Shown: positions 7,137 to 16,759 of the stretch, one piece after another
Layout: each line of letters begins with the position of its first letter
How positions within the stretch are numbered: position 1 is the stretch's first letter
Assembly: GCA_030524745.1 (NCBI GenBank)
Contig: JAUNGC010000014.1
Location: 18,707 to 82,706, forward strand
DNA: 64,000 bases
Source: Eubacteriales bacterium
GTDB lineage: Bacteria; Bacillota; Clostridia; Lachnospirales; Lachnospiraceae
Direction: 5' to 3'
Notes under the pieces: model-generated
What the model was told of the DNA's origin: nothing
The model's input: the letters and a program-made list of their open reading frames with translations, nothing else
Database searches by the model: none
Position numbers and translations under genes: made by a program

Positions 7137-9101
7137 TCAGCTATGTTCAATCAGCGTGCCGTCCATGTAAGCTTCCAGCAGCTTCTCCAGATGTGCGATA
7201 CTCTGTTTCAACTCCGCGCCGATATCGGTATCCGCGACGAGAATCCTGCGTTTTGCAGTTTCCACAATGATCGTATCCGAAACGATATCCGTCTCCTCCC
7301 GGATCGCCGCTTCCGTGGATTCAAACGGCTTATGCGCCACCAGATTCATGCCGTGGGAGTTTTCCACCAGCGTATATCCGGCAATGCCGGTTTTTCCCTG
7401 GTATGCCTTGGAAAAACCGCCGTCGATGATCAGCAGCTTGCCGCCGCACTTGATCGGCGTTTCCCCTTTTTTCAATTCCACCGGGACATGTCCGTTAATG
7501 ATGTGGGAAGATTCCGTATCCAGCCCGAATTCCCGCAGAATTTTGTTGAGCACGTCTTCATTATCCAGCAACTGATAATAAGGATTTTTTACCTCTTTAT
7601 GCGTCTCTTTATCTTCCACAAAATAACGCTCAAAGGTGGTCATCTTATCCCGGCCGTACACGGGCGAGTTCGGCCCGGTCCAGATATACCAGGTAATGTC
7701 TCTTCCTTTTCTGCGCTCCTCCCGGTTCTGGGAATAAAAACCTTTTCTCGCATAAGTATCCAGCACATCATACAACGCCTTGCCGCTATAGCGTTTTCCG
7801 TAGACATTGACCTCTTTAAAATTTCCCTCGCTGTCCATGGGCACGCAGCCATGATATAACAGATTGGAATTGTGCACCTTATAAAGGCTTCCCTTGGAGA
7901 ACAGAAAGCGCACATGCCGCTGCAGCTTCTCACTATGCACAAAAGCGTGGCGCAGACGGTCCACCACCTGCTCTTCCTCTTCGGTCAGGCGGTAAGGGTC
8001 CTTCGGATCAATCGTCGGGAAATCCATATCCTTCATCGGATATTCTTTCTCCCCGATTCTGACAGTTCCCGTTTCAAAATTGATCTTATCCAGCAAAAGC
8101 CGGTCATCCATCTCATATTCCGGATGGGCCATGATCAACTGTCCCTCCAGCTTGAGTTGTATGACCGCTATCGCCTTGTGCATCATCATATCCAGATGCA
8201 GATCCTTGACGTCATAGTCCGCCCCATAATGAATGGAAAAGACGCTGCAGTCCGAATTTTCATAGGTCTTCATCGCAAAGGTTGCCAGCGGAATCAGGTT
8301 GATTCCGTAACCTTCTTCCAGAATATCCAGATTGCCGTAGCGCGCCGATACCCGGATCACCGTGGCGATACACGCCGTCTGGCCGCTGGCCGCTCCCATC
8401 CAGACGATGTCATGATTGCCCCACTGAATGTCCACGGAATGATACTGGCTTAAAGTATCCATGATGATATGAGGGCCGCGCCCTCTGTCATAAATATCGC
8501 CGACGATATGTAAATGGTCTACCACCAGCCGCTGAATCAGATTGCACAGCGCGACAATGCACTCCGGCGCGCGCCCGATGCGAATGATCGTATGAATAAT
8601 TTCATTATAATAAAGCTCTTTATCCTGAATTTCTTCCTTCTCTGTAATCAGTTCTTCGATCACATAGGAAAAATCCTTCGGCAGGGCTTTTCTCACCTTG
8701 GATCTGGTATATTTGGAAGACACCCGCTTCGTCATCTGCACCAGCCGGTGAATCGTGATCTTAAACCAGTCCTCCAGAAGTTCCTGATCCTCTTCCTCCT
8801 GCATGACCAGTTCCAGCTTTTCCTCCGGATAATAAATGAGCGTCGCCAGACTCCGCTTATCTCTGGCGCTCAATGTATTTTCAAATTCCTCGTCAATCTT
8901 TCGTTTGACAGCGCCGGAACCGTTTTTCAGAACGTGATTAAACTGTTCCCATTCCCCATGAATATCCGTCAGGAAATGCTCCGTCCCCTTAGGCAGACTC
9001 ATGATCGCCTGCATATTGATGATTTCCGTAGCGGCGTCCGCAATGGTGGGAAACTGCTTCGACAGGCTCTTTAAATATGCCTGATATTCAAAATCTTCCA
9101 T
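7137..9101 (-). CDS. fbp: Fructose-1,6-bisphosphatase, class III
   Basis: Gluconeogenic enzyme hydrolysing fructose 1,6-bisphosphate to fructose 6-phosphate, of the Firmicutes-specific class III (654 residues, usual length). The metallophosphatase core is visible: FLTDIHGEWEQF, VGDIYDRGRGPHIIMDTL and WGNHDIVWMG supply the metal-binding Asp, His and Asn residues; a later INGHVPV His adds to the site. The ATG at 9101 is preferred because GGAGAG lies about 8 nt before it; a GTG at 9107 overlapping the dapB stop (GTGA) is possible. It is the last gene of a dapA-dapB-fbp run, so its expression may follow lysine-pathway transcription. Confidence 0.95.
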   Translation of the reverse strand: MEDFEYQAYLKSLSKQFPTIADAATEIINMQAIMSLPKGTEHFLTDIHGEWEQFNHVLKNGSGAVKRKIDEEFENTLSARDKRSLATLIYYPEEKLELVMQEEEDQELLEDWFKITIHRLVQMTKRVSSKYTRSKVRKALPKDFSYVIEELITEKEEIQDKELYYNEIIHTIIRIGRAPECIVALCNLIQRLVVDHLHIVGDIYDRGRGPHIIMDTLSQYHSVDIQWGNHDIVWMGAASGQTACIATVIRVSARYGNLDILEEGYGINLIPLATFAMKTYENSDCSVFSIHYGADYDVKDLHLDMMMHKAIAVIQLKLEGQLIMAHPEYEMDDRLLLDKINFETGTVRIGEKEYPMKDMDFPTIDPKDPYRLTEEEEQVVDRLRHAFVHSEKLQRHVRFLFSKGSLYKVHNSNLLYHGCVPMDSEGNFKEVNVYGKRYSGKALYDVLDTYARKGFYSQNREERRKGRDITWYIWTGPNSPVYGRDKMTTFERYFVEDKETHKEVKNPYYQLLDNEDVLNKILREFGLDTESSHIINGHVPVELKKGETPIKCGGKLLIIDGGFSKAYQGKTGIAGYTLVENSHGMNLVAHKPFESTEAAIREETDIVSDTIIVETAKRRILVADTDIGAELKQSIAHLEKLLEAYMDGTLIEHS

Positions 9102-9103
9102 GT

Positions 9104-9865
9104 TCACTCTCCGTCGATCACATTGCTCATGTTATAGAGTCCGGCCGGTTTTCCCTTCATATACTTCGCCGCCTGAATCGCTCCCTTGCCGAAAACCGCC
9201 TTGGAATATGCCCTGTGGGAAAATGTGATCACTTCGTCCGCACCGGCAAAAATCACGTCATGATCCCCGACGATTGTTCCGCCCCGCACCGCAGAAATGC
9301 CGATTTCCTTCTTCGGACGTCTTTCCCTGCGTTCGCTTCTGTCATAAACATATTCGTATTTTTCTTCGAAAGCGTCGTTCACCGCGTCCGCCAGCGCGAT
9401 CGCCGTGCCGCTGGGCGCATCCACTTTCAGATTATGGTGCTTTTCCACGATTTCGATATCAAATCCGGCCTCCGCAAGAACCGGAGACGCTTCCTTCAAA
9501 AGCTTCATCAGTAGATTTACGCCCAGCGACATATTTGCGGAACGCAGCACCGCCACCTTTTGGGAAGCCTCCTTCACATGCGCGAGTTGTTCTTCTGAAA
9601 GCCCTGTGGTGCAGAGCACGCAGGGAATCTGCCTTTCCACACAATAATCCAGCAGCGCGTCCACCGCTTTAGCGGAAGCGAAATCAATCACCGCGTCCGC
9701 TTCTGCATCGCATGATGAAAGCGATGTATAAACCGGGTAAGCGTTCTGAATGTGATCGCTCACATCCACGCCCGCCACGATCTCGATTTCAGAATCCTCC
9801 TCTATCAGCTTCGTGATCACCTGTCCCATTTTTCCGTTACAGCCATGCATGATTACTTTAACCAT
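9104..9865 (-). CDS. dapB: 4-hydroxy-tetrahydrodipicolinate reductase
   Basis: Second dedicated step of diaminopimelate/lysine synthesis, reducing the dapA product with NAD(P)H. The 253 residues show the N-terminal Rossmann loop (GCNGKMGQVI) and the catalytic signature EKHHNLKVDAPSGTA. The ATG at 9865 follows GGAGG by 6 nt. It lies 119 bp after dapA, with a hairpin in the gap, and its stop abuts or overlaps the fbp start. Diaminopimelate feeds peptidoglycan crosslinks as well as lysine. Confidence 0.97.
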   Translation of the reverse strand: MVKVIMHGCNGKMGQVITKLIEEDSEIEIVAGVDVSDHIQNAYPVYTSLSSCDAEADAVIDFASAKAVDALLDYCVERQIPCVLCTTGLSEEQLAHVKEASQKVAVLRSANMSLGVNLLMKLLKEASPVLAEAGFDIEIVEKHHNLKVDAPSGTAIALADAVNDAFEEKYEYVYDRSERRERRPKKEIGISAVRGGTIVGDHDVIFAGADEVITFSHRAYSKAVFGKGAIQAAKYMKGKPAGLYNMSNVIDGE

Positions 9866-9939
9866 TCTTTTCCTCCATTCTTCAAAAACGTTCCCATTAT
9901 CCTGTCAGAAGCGCATCCCGTCAGGCGCGATACACGTAA

Positions 9940-9968
9940 GCAGGCTGGGACGCCCGATCCCAGCCTGC
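9940..9968 (-). terminator. Hairpin between dapA and dapB
   Basis: Perfect 11-bp arms (GCAGGCTGGGA, 9940-9950; complement 9958-9968) with a 7-nt loop. No U-tract follows in the direction of dapA transcription, so it is more likely an RNA stability or partial attenuation element than a full terminator. Confidence 0.5.
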
Positions 9969-9984
9969 AAAATAATGCTGTCCC

Positions 9985-10869
9985 TTATAATACGCCAAAA
10001 GCTTTCAATTCTTTTTCCAGTCTCGCAGCATGCTCCGGCTCCATTTCGGTCAGCGGCATGCGCAGCGTGCCGCCGCAAAGTCCCATCAATTCCGCCGCCT
10101 TCTTCACAGGGATCGGATTCACTTCGCAAAACAGCGCGTCAACAAGCGGAAGCGCGCGAAGCTGCAGTTTGCAGCTACCTTCCACATCCCCTTCAAAGAA
10201 ACGGCTGCATATTTCATGGGTCTGGCCGGGCGCCACATTGGAAAGTACGGAAATCACGCCCTTACCTCCCAGTGAGAGCATCGGCACAATGATGCCGTCC
10301 TCGCCGGAATACAAATCCACACAGCCGTCCGCCAACTGCATCAGATGCGCAGTCTGGCTGATATTGCCCGTCGCGTCCTTCACTCCCACGATATTCTCCA
10401 CCTCTCTGCAGAGACGCACAATCGTCTCCGGCAAAAGAGCCACGCCGGTACGTCCGGGAATGTTATAAAGAATCACCGGAATCTTAACGGAATCCGCAAT
10501 GGTCTTAAAGTGCTGATACAAACCGTTCTGCGTTCCTTTATTGTAGTAAGGCGTCACCAGAAGCAGGCCATCCGCGCCGGATTTCTCCGCTTCCTGCGAA
10601 AGATATACGGCTGTCTGCGTGCAGTTGGAACCGGTTCCCGCAATGACGGGAATTCTGTGATTCACCTTCTCCACGCAATACCGGATCACATCCAGATGTT
10701 CCTCATGCGTCAGCGTTGAGGACTCGCCGGTTGTGCCGCAGACGATAATCGCATCCGTTTTATTCTGAACCTGAAATTCAATGAGTTCTCCGAATTTCTC
10801 GTAATCAACAGATCCATCTTCATGAAAGGGAGTAATAATCGCAACTCCCGCGCCCTTAAATATTGCCAT
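9985..10869 (-). CDS. dapA: 4-hydroxy-tetrahydrodipicolinate synthase
   Basis: Class I aldolase condensing pyruvate with aspartate semialdehyde, 294 residues. Signatures: GTTGESSTLTHEEH (phosphate-loop Thr pair), the catalytic Tyr in LYNIPGRTGV and the Schiff-base Lys in IVGVKDATGN. The ATG at 10869 has AGGAGG 6 nt upstream; eight further codons to 10893 are dismissed. A consensus promoter sits directly upstream, giving a leader of about 45 nt, too short for a lysine riboswitch. First gene of dapA-dapB-fbp. Confidence 0.97.
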   Translation of the reverse strand: MAIFKGAGVAIITPFHEDGSVDYEKFGELIEFQVQNKTDAIIVCGTTGESSTLTHEEHLDVIRYCVEKVNHRIPVIAGTGSNCTQTAVYLSQEAEKSGADGLLLVTPYYNKGTQNGLYQHFKTIADSVKIPVILYNIPGRTGVALLPETIVRLCREVENIVGVKDATGNISQTAHLMQLADGCVDLYSGEDGIIVPMLSLGGKGVISVLSNVAPGQTHEICSRFFEGDVEGSCKLQLRALPLVDALFCEVNPIPVKKAAELMGLCGGTLRMPLTEMEPEHAARLEKELKAFGVL

Positions 10870-10922
10870 ATTAACCTCCTCATACGCCAGCATCAGACAA
10901 ATCGAAACTTAATTTTAGAAGT

Positions 10923-10951
10923 ATTTTATCACCCGGATAAAGCGCTGTCAA
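10923..10951 (-). promoter_or_regulatory. dapA promoter
   Basis: TTGACA (10946-10951), exactly 17 nt, then TAAAAT (10923-10928) on the minus strand. Confidence 0.85.
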
Positions 10952-11035
10952 CAACGAAAGCGGCCCCGCATAATGCACGGCCGCCCTGTTAAATTACTGT
11001 TCATGCCATGGCCGGTACCCCGGTCATAAACCTGA

Positions 11036-11515
11036 CTATTTTCTGCACTCTATGCTGGAAACCGTGTCCGCCAGCGCGCACATTTCCTCGCTCATACTGA
11101 TCCCGGTCAGAATCACGTCCGTATCATCTCCCCGCGCTTCCAGCACGCTTTTGAGATCCTGTTCCGCAACGATACCGTTATCCACCAGACCGAGCACTTC
11201 ATCCAGAATCAAAAGATCACATTCTCCGGTATTAAGCACCTTCTTTGCAAAATTCAGACCGTTCTTCATGTTCTGAATCTCTTCCCGCTTTTTCTCTTCC
11301 GGCAGCTTCATAAAATCGCAATCCGATTTTTCAAAGCGGAACACCTTTATTTCCGGTTCCAGGCGTCTCTGGTATTGGGATTCCTCCAGACCGTTTCCCT
11401 TCAAAAACTGAATAATCACCACATGCTTTCCTCTGGCCGCAGCCATCGCGGCCTCTCCCAGCGCTGCAAGGGATTTTCCATGGCCCTTCCCCGTATAAAT
11501 GTGAATCCTGCCCAT
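11036..11515 (-). CDS. cobO: Cob(I)yrinic acid a,c-diamide adenosyltransferase, CobO/BtuR type
   Basis: Adds the 5'-deoxyadenosyl group of ATP to the cobalt of corrinoids. The 159-residue protein begins with the ATP loop IYTGKGHGKSLAALGEAAM, a variant of the usual TGxGKGKTTA, and keeps the later LLILDEVLGLVDNG strand of the P-loop fold. The ATG at 11515 is preferred to a TTG at 11536 because the AAGGA box lies between them. It stands alone with no other cobalamin gene nearby, suggesting corrinoid salvage or a relocated gene. The GC-rich hairpin at 10960-10984 could terminate it. Confidence 0.85.
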   Translation of the reverse strand: MGRIHIYTGKGHGKSLAALGEAAMAAARGKHVVIIQFLKGNGLEESQYQRRLEPEIKVFRFEKSDCDFMKLPEEKKREEIQNMKNGLNFAKKVLNTGECDLLILDEVLGLVDNGIVAEQDLKSVLEARGDDTDVILTGISMSEEMCALADTVSSIECRK

Positions 11516-11604
11516 TCTGCGTTTTCCTTCCCCCAACAGACGCGCTGTATGCCGATTTCCGCGTCCTTTTGGGACATTCTACCATGAAACGCCTGAATAT
11601 GCAA

Positions 11605-11639
11605 GTTTTACGTTCCGGCACTGTTTTACGTTCCGGCAC
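11605..11639. repeat. Short tandem direct repeat
   Basis: Two copies of a 17-bp unit, GTTTTACGTTCCGGCAC (11605-11621 and 11623-11639), in the gap between cobO and the SSB-like gene. Function unknown; possibly a slippage product. Confidence 0.8.
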
Positions 11640-11648
11640 AGGCTCTCT

Positions 11649-12278
11649 TTATTCCTCTATCAACTCCAGTTTGCTCACGGACACCTCATAGGCAATTCTC
11701 TTTTCCAACTGGTCATCCGATAATTTTTTCATGTATTCCCTGCTCTGGATTCTCCCCCAGACCGCGCAGTGCGCGCCCACCTCGAAGCTTCCTGCATAAC
11801 GGGCGTTACGTCCCCAGCAGATGCAGGGAATGTAGTCGGATTTTCCGTAAGGGCGGTTCACCGCCAGAAGCACATCCGCAATCTCTCTTCCCAGCGGTGT
11901 TTTTCTGTAAACCGGCTCTTTGCAGATATAACCGTCCAGATAGATCTGATTGGTGCGGGAACTCTCTTCCAGTTCATCCACAAAGGTGATCTCTCTGGCG
12001 AATACGGACAGGATCAGTTTATTTTTCCGCTCTTCATGCCGGTTATAGGACCGGAATTGTCCGGAGATGCTCACATATTCTCCCTGATAATCCTCTTCCA
12101 CATCGATCAGTCTTTCGGACACCATGATCGGAATGATATCATAGGATTCGCTCAGGCGGGCCACTTCCACATCCACCATATAAAATCCTTCCCCGAAGAT
12201 CTCGTGGCTGTACGTAAATCCGCTCACGATTTTGCCCATGATCACTACCTGGTTGTTTTCAATTACCTTATCTGTCAT
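11649..12278 (-). CDS. Single-stranded DNA-binding protein-like, two OB folds
   Basis: 209 residues from the ATG at 12278, preceded by AGGGAG. The C-terminal half (about 112-209) has the SSB pattern of strands ending in WGRNARYAGSFEVGAHCAVW and a following GRIQSREY strand. The N-terminal half (about 8-105) looks like a second, more diverged OB fold (QVVIMGKIV, EYVSISGQFRSYN). It lacks the acidic C-terminal tip through which housekeeping SSB recruits partners, although it ends in LELIEE. It is therefore likely an accessory SSB-like protein rather than the replication SSB, and it lies alone, divergent from typA. Confidence 0.75.
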   Translation of the reverse strand: MTDKVIENNQVVIMGKIVSGFTYSHEIFGEGFYMVDVEVARLSESYDIIPIMVSERLIDVEEDYQGEYVSISGQFRSYNRHEERKNKLILSVFAREITFVDELEESSRTNQIYLDGYICKEPVYRKTPLGREIADVLLAVNRPYGKSDYIPCICWGRNARYAGSFEVGAHCAVWGRIQSREYMKKLSDDQLEKRIAYEVSVSKLELIEE

Positions 12279-12523
12279 TTTGAAGTTCTCCCTTCTTGAT
12301 ACAAGAATTTTTTCCCGGAAACCGTCTCCACATTCTGTTTCTTCCATATATAAAAGCAGCATAGCGGCGCGTCTCCTGTCATGTATTATCATTTTATGGA
12401 TATACTGGAAAAAATAGACCATGGCGGCAGCGCAGCTTTCGCGCCTATTCGACAGCAGCGCGCATTTTACGGTTCCGACAGCGCTTTTTTCGTCGAAGAA
12501 AGGGCGTTTTGGCGTATTTTTAG

Positions 12524-12552
12524 TTGCAAGGCGAAAACAAGGGTGCTATACT
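12524..12552 (+). promoter_or_regulatory. typA promoter
   Basis: TTGCAA (12524-12529), 17 nt, TATACT (12547-12552), about 60 bp before the typA ATG. The remainder of the 12279-12611 gap shows no gene or strong RNA structure. Confidence 0.7.
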
Positions 12553-12611
12553 TGTACCGTTTGAATGAAGGAAAATTGAGATGCCGCCTGCGCGGCAGAA
12601 TGTGAGGAATT

Positions 12612-14444
12612 ATGAATCAGAAAAGAGAAGATGTGAGGAATGTAGCCATCATTGCCCATGTCGATCATGGTAAAACCACCCTGGTGGACGAACTTTTAAA
12701 GCAAAGCGGCGTTTTCCGCGAAAATCAGGAAGTTGCGGAGCGCGTCATGGACTCTAACGCCATCGAGCGGGAACGCGGCATCACCATTCTCTCCAAAAAT
12801 ACGGCCGTCATGTATAACGGCGTAAAAATCAATATTATCGATACCCCCGGACATGCGGATTTCGGCGGCGAAGTGGAACGCGTACTGAAGATGGTAAACG
12901 GCGTCATTCTCGTCGTGGACGCGTTTGAAGGTCCCATGCCCCAGACCCGCTTCGTGCTGAAAAAAGCGCTGGAACTGCAGCTTTCCGTCATCGTCTGCAT
13001 CAATAAGATCGACCGTCCCGAAGCCCGTCCCCTGGCCGTCGTAGACGAAGTTCTGGAACTGTTTCTGGATCTGGACGCCAACGACGAGCAGCTTGACTGC
13101 CCCTTTGTTTTCGCATCCGCCAAGACCGGCAGCGCGACGACCAATATCACGGTAAAAAACAAAGATATGAAGCCTCTGTTCGACACGATCATCGATTATA
13201 TTCCCGCCCCCGAAGGCGATCCGGAGGCCGGCACGCAACTCTTGATCAGCACCATCGACTACAACGAGTATGTGGGCCGCATCGGCGTCGGCAAAGTGGA
13301 TAACGGCAAAATTTCCGTCAATCAGGAGGTTGTCATCGTCAACCACCATGATCCCGAAAAGCAGAAAAAAGTAAAGGTGAGCAAACTCTATGAGTTTGAC
13401 GGTTTAAATAAGGTGGAAGTAAAGGAAGCACAGATCGGCTCCATCGTGGCAATTTCCGGCATTTCGGACATTCACATCGGCGACACCCTCTGCTCCCCCG
13501 AAAATCCGACGCCGATTCCGTTCCAGAAAATTTCCGAACCCACCATCGCCATGCACTTCATGGTGAACGATTCTCCTCTGGCCGGAAAGGAAGGCAAATA
13601 TATCACCAGCCGCCATCTGCGCGACAGGCTTTTCAGGGAATTGAACACCGACGTTTCTCTCCGCGTGGAAGAAACGGAATCCACCGACAGCTTTAAGGTT
13701 TCCGGCAGAGGCGAACTGCATCTGTCCGTCCTGATCGAAAACATGCGCCGGGAGGGATATGAATTTGCAGTCAGCAAAGCCGAAGTTTTATATCGATATG
13801 ATGAAAAGGGACATAAACTGGAGCCCATGGAACAGGTATATATCGATGTTCCCGAAGAATTCGCCGGAAATGTCATCGAAAAGCTGGGGCAGAGAAAAGG
13901 CGAACTGGTCAATATGACCCCCGGCAACGGCGGCACAACCCGCCTGGAATTCATGATTCCTTCCCGCGGACTGATCGGTTACCGCGGAGAATTTTTGACG
14001 GATACCAAAGGAAACGGCGTCATGAATGCGGTATTTGACAGCTACGGTCCCTACAAGGGCGACATCTCCTACCGGAATCTCGGTTCCCTGATCGCCTTTG
14101 AAGCGGGGGAAGCCATCACCTACGGACTGTATAACGCTCAGGAACGCGGCGTTCTCTTCATCGGTCCCGGTGAAAAAGTATATGCCGGAATGGTCATCGG
14201 CCAGACCGGACGCAGCGAGGATATCGAGGTCAACGTCTGCAAAACCAAGAAACTGACCAATACCCGTTCCTCCAGCGCGGACGAGGCGCTTCGCCTGACG
14301 CCGCCCAGAATCTTAAGTCTGGAACAGGCGCTGGATTTCATCGACACTGACGAACTGCTGGAAGTAACGCCCACTTCTCTTCGTATCCGCAAGAAAATTC
14401 TGGATCACACGATGCGCAAGCGCGCGGCGATGCAGGGGAAGTGA
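12612..14444 (+). CDS. typA: Ribosome-associated GTPase TypA/BipA
   Basis: Translational GTPase of the elongation factor family that binds ribosomes and aids 50S assembly and stress adaptation. Its 610 residues match the family length. GTPase motifs: G1 [16 protein letters not shown]2 [10 protein letters not shown]3 [15 protein letters not shown]4 NKIDRPEA, G5 SAKTG. EF-G-like domains III and V and the BipA-specific C-terminal domain follow ([38 protein letters not shown]). The start has TGAGGA upstream. Monocistronic, convergent with exoA across a large palindromic element. Confidence 0.97.
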   Translation: MNQKREDVRNVAIIAHVDHGKTTLVDELLKQSGVFRENQEVAERVMDSNAIERERGITILSKNTAVMYNGVKINIIDTPGHADFGGEVERVLKMVNGVILVVDAFEGPMPQTRFVLKKALELQLSVIVCINKIDRPEARPLAVVDEVLELFLDLDANDEQLDCPFVFASAKTGSATTNITVKNKDMKPLFDTIIDYIPAPEGDPEAGTQLLISTIDYNEYVGRIGVGKVDNGKISVNQEVVIVNHHDPEKQKKVKVSKLYEFDGLNKVEVKEAQIGSIVAISGISDIHIGDTLCSPENPTPIPFQKISEPTIAMHFMVNDSPLAGKEGKYITSRHLRDRLFRELNTDVSLRVEETESTDSFKVSGRGELHLSVLIENMRREGYEFAVSKAEVLYRYDEKGHKLEPMEQVYIDVPEEFAGNVIEKLGQRKGELVNMTPGNGGTTRLEFMIPSRGLIGYRGEFLTDTKGNGVMNAVFDSYGPYKGDISYRNLGSLIAFEAGEAITYGLYNAQERGVLFIGPGEKVYAGMVIGQTGRSEDIEVNVCKTKKLTNTRSSSADEALRLTPPRILSLEQALDFIDTDELLEVTPTSLRIRKKILDHTMRKRAAMQGK

Positions 14445-14455
14445 CAGACAGGACG

Positions 14456-14611
14456 CCATCGGGCCCGTCCGCATATTGTCTTTGGGCACGCTCCCGCTCC
14501 AAAAAAACGAAGCTGCTAAGTTCGCGCGGTCCTTCGACTGCGCTCACTAAGCGGCTTCGTTTTTTTGGAGCGGAGCTTGCCCTGCATACGATATGCGGAC
14601 GGGCCCGATGG
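14456..14611. repeat. 156-bp near-palindromic element between typA and exoA
   Basis: The outer ends are perfect inverted copies (CCATCGGGCCCGTCCGCATAT and its complement at 14591-14611). After a short mismatched stretch the arms pair again over GCTCC..., CGCTCCAAAAAAACGAAGC (about 14494-14512 with its complement at 14552-14571) and CTAAG. The loop is about 27 nt. The A7/T7 runs inside the inner stem could serve as U-tracts for terminators in both directions, so it may be a bidirectional terminator, but its size and precise ends resemble a miniature inverted-repeat element. No clear target-site duplication is seen. Confidence 0.75.
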
Positions 14612-14624
14612 CTGGATAACATTT

Positions 14625-15377
14625 TCACCGCAGGAAAAGTCCTACCGGACAATGGTCGGAACCGAGGATGTCGGTGTAGATCTTCGCATCCTCCAGTCTG
14701 TCCTTTAAGCACTCCGATACGATAAAATAGTCGATGCGCCATCCGGCGTTTTTCGCCCGCGCCTGAAACTGGTATGACCACCAGGAATAAATTCCCGTCT
14801 GGTCGGGATAAAAATACCGGAAAGTATCAATAAAGCCTTTGTCAAGAAGCGCCGTCATTTTCGCTCTCTCCTCGTCGGTAAAGCCCGCATTCTTCCGGTT
14901 CGTCTTCGGATTTTTCAGATCGATTTCCTTATGCGCCACATTCAAATCGCCGCAGAAGATCACCGGTTTCTTTTCTTCCAGTTTCTTTAAATAGGAAAGG
15001 AAGGCATCCTCCCACCGCATCCGGTAATCCAGACGCGTCAGTTCTCTTTGAGAATTGGGTGTATATACCGTAATCACATAATATTCCGGAAATTCCAGCG
15101 TGATAACGCGGCCCTCGTGGTCGTGCTCTTCTATGCCGATGCCGTAGGCCACGGACAGCGGCTCCTGTTTTGTAAAAACCGCCGTGCCGGAATACCCTTT
15201 CTTCTCGGCGCTGTTCCAATACTGATAATATCCGGGCAGTTCCAGTTCGATCTGTCCGGGCTGCAGCTTCGTCTCCTGCAGGCAGAAAATATCCGCGTCC
15301 GCTTCCTTAAAAAAATCCATAAATCCCTTTGTCACGCAGGCGCGAAGCCCGTTTACATTCCAGGAAATAAATTTCAT
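14625..15377 (-). CDS. exoA: Exodeoxyribonuclease III / AP endonuclease
   Basis: Base-excision repair nuclease cutting 5' of abasic sites, 250 residues. Family signatures: [11 protein letters not shown] at the start, FCLQETKLQ (metal-binding Glu), GDLNVAH (catalytic Asp/Asn), and the C-terminal [10 protein letters not shown] with the catalytic Asp-His pair. The ATG at 15377 is 8 nt after GAGGAG, so eight upstream codons are dropped. Lies 32 bp after mgtE on the same strand, possibly cotranscribed. Confidence 0.95.
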   Translation of the reverse strand: MKFISWNVNGLRACVTKGFMDFFKEADADIFCLQETKLQPGQIELELPGYYQYWNSAEKKGYSGTAVFTKQEPLSVAYGIGIEEHDHEGRVITLEFPEYYVITVYTPNSQRELTRLDYRMRWEDAFLSYLKKLEEKKPVIFCGDLNVAHKEIDLKNPKTNRKNAGFTDEERAKMTALLDKGFIDTFRYFYPDQTGIYSWWSYQFQARAKNAGWRIDYFIVSECLKDRLEDAKIYTDILGSDHCPVGLFLR

Positions 15378-15409
15378 CTCAATTTCTCCTCTTTCCCGCA
15401 ATCCGTTTG

Positions 15410-16759
15410 CTACAATCCCAGCAGCATCGTTGCAAATTTAAAATAGATCATCAAAGACAGCGCGTCTACGATGGTGGTGATGAAGGGACTCGCCATGACC
15501 GCCGGGTCAAATCCCACTTTCTTTGCAATCATCGGCAGCGTACAGCCCACCACTTTTGCAATCGCAACCGCCGCCACCAGCGTCAGGCATACGACCACGG
15601 ATACCATCAGGCCCACTCTGTCCAGAAACATCAGTTTCAGAAAATTGCAGGCTGCCAACGTCAGTCCGCACAGCACGGCAACTCTTACTTCCTTCCAGAT
15701 GACTTTAAAAATATCCGAAAACTCAATATCATTCAACGACAGGGAACGGATGACCGTCGCGCTGGCCTGTCCTCCCGCATTTCCGCCGGTATCCATCAGC
15801 ATCGGAATAAAGGCTGTCAGCACCACGCAGGAACTCAAAGCATCCTCAAAAGAGGTGATGATGCTTCCGGTAAACGTCGCCGAAATCATCAGCAGCAGCA
15901 GCCACGGGATCCTGTTTTTCCAGGTTTCGAAGACGCTTGTCTTCATATAAGGCTTATCGCCCGGCAGGATCGCGTTCATCTTCTCGATATCTTCCGTCGC
16001 CTCTTCTTCGATGATATCCATGATATCGTCGACGGTGATAATGCCCACCAGACGGTTTTCGTTGTCCACAACGGGCATGGACGTGAAATCGTACTTTTTA
16101 AAAAGTCCGGCAACCTCTTCCTGGTCCATCAGCGTATTGATGGAAATTACGTTTTCATTCATGAAGTCGCCGATGACTTCATCGTCTTCCCGCAGCAAAA
16201 GATAGCGCAGGGAAACGGTGCCGATCAGTTTACGCCGCCTATCCAGCACATAGCAGATATTGATGGTCTCGCTGTCCACACCGACTTTCCGGATCCGCTC
16301 AATGGCTTCCGACACAGTCAGATTTTCCTTCAGATCCACATATTCCACCGTCATGATGCTGCCGGCGGAATCCTCCGGATAGCGGAGCAGGTGATTGATG
16401 TCCCGCCGCGTATCCGCGCTGGCATTCGCCAGGATTCGTTTCACAACATTCGCCGGCATCTCATCCATCAGATCGGCCGCATCGTCGGCCATCAGATTGT
16501 CCACAATGATACCCGCATCCTTGTCGGACAGGGAAGTTATGACAAACTGCTCGTTATCCACATCCATATAGGAAAAAACTTCCGCCGCCAGATCTTTGGG
16601 CAGGATGCAGAATATCTTGAGCATGTCCTCCTTTTCCAGTTCTTCCAGCACCGCTGCGATATCCGCTTCATTCAATTCAGACAGCGCCTGACGAATCTTC
16701 GTATACTGCTTGCTTTCAAGCAGTTCTTCAATCACTTTAACTTCTTTGATATCTTCCAT
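15410..16759 (-). CDS. mgtE: Magnesium transporter MgtE
   Basis: Dimeric Mg2+ channel gated by cytoplasmic magnesium, 449 residues. The N-terminal helical domain (1 to about 130) contains [19 protein letters not shown]; two CBS domains follow (about 131-255, for example [20 protein letters not shown] and [18 protein letters not shown]), whose acidic faces bind Mg2+. Five membrane segments (about 285-449) begin at [13 protein letters not shown] and include the pore region [21 protein letters not shown] strong promoter and a 40-codon leader ORF with its own ribosome site lie upstream and overlap the mgtE start, suggesting translational control. Confidence 0.96.
   Translation of the reverse strand: MEDIKEVKVIEELLESKQYTKIRQALSELNEADIAAVLEELEKEDMLKIFCILPKDLAAEVFSYMDVDNEQFVITSLSDKDAGIIVDNLMADDAADLMDEMPANVVKRILANASADTRRDINHLLRYPEDSAGSIMTVEYVDLKENLTVSEAIERIRKVGVDSETINICYVLDRRRKLIGTVSLRYLLLREDDEVIGDFMNENVISINTLMDQEEVAGLFKKYDFTSMPVVDNENRLVGIITVDDIMDIIEEEATEDIEKMNAILPGDKPYMKTSVFETWKNRIPWLLLLMISATFTGSIITSFEDALSSCVVLTAFIPMLMDTGGNAGGQASATVIRSLSLNDIEFSDIFKVIWKEVRVAVLCGLTLAACNFLKLMFLDRVGLMVSVVVCLTLVAAVAIAKVVGCTLPMIAKKVGFDPAVMASPFITTIVDALSLMIYFKFATMLLGL

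Noticed and set aside
10870-10922. Lysine riboswitch before dapA
   Set aside because: The promoter leaves a leader of only about 45 nt, too short for the L-box.
12490-12560. Dispersed repeat shared with 40975-41020 (GTTTTGGCGT...GCAAG)
   Set aside because: Similarity is short and broken; the first copy is explained by the typA promoter.
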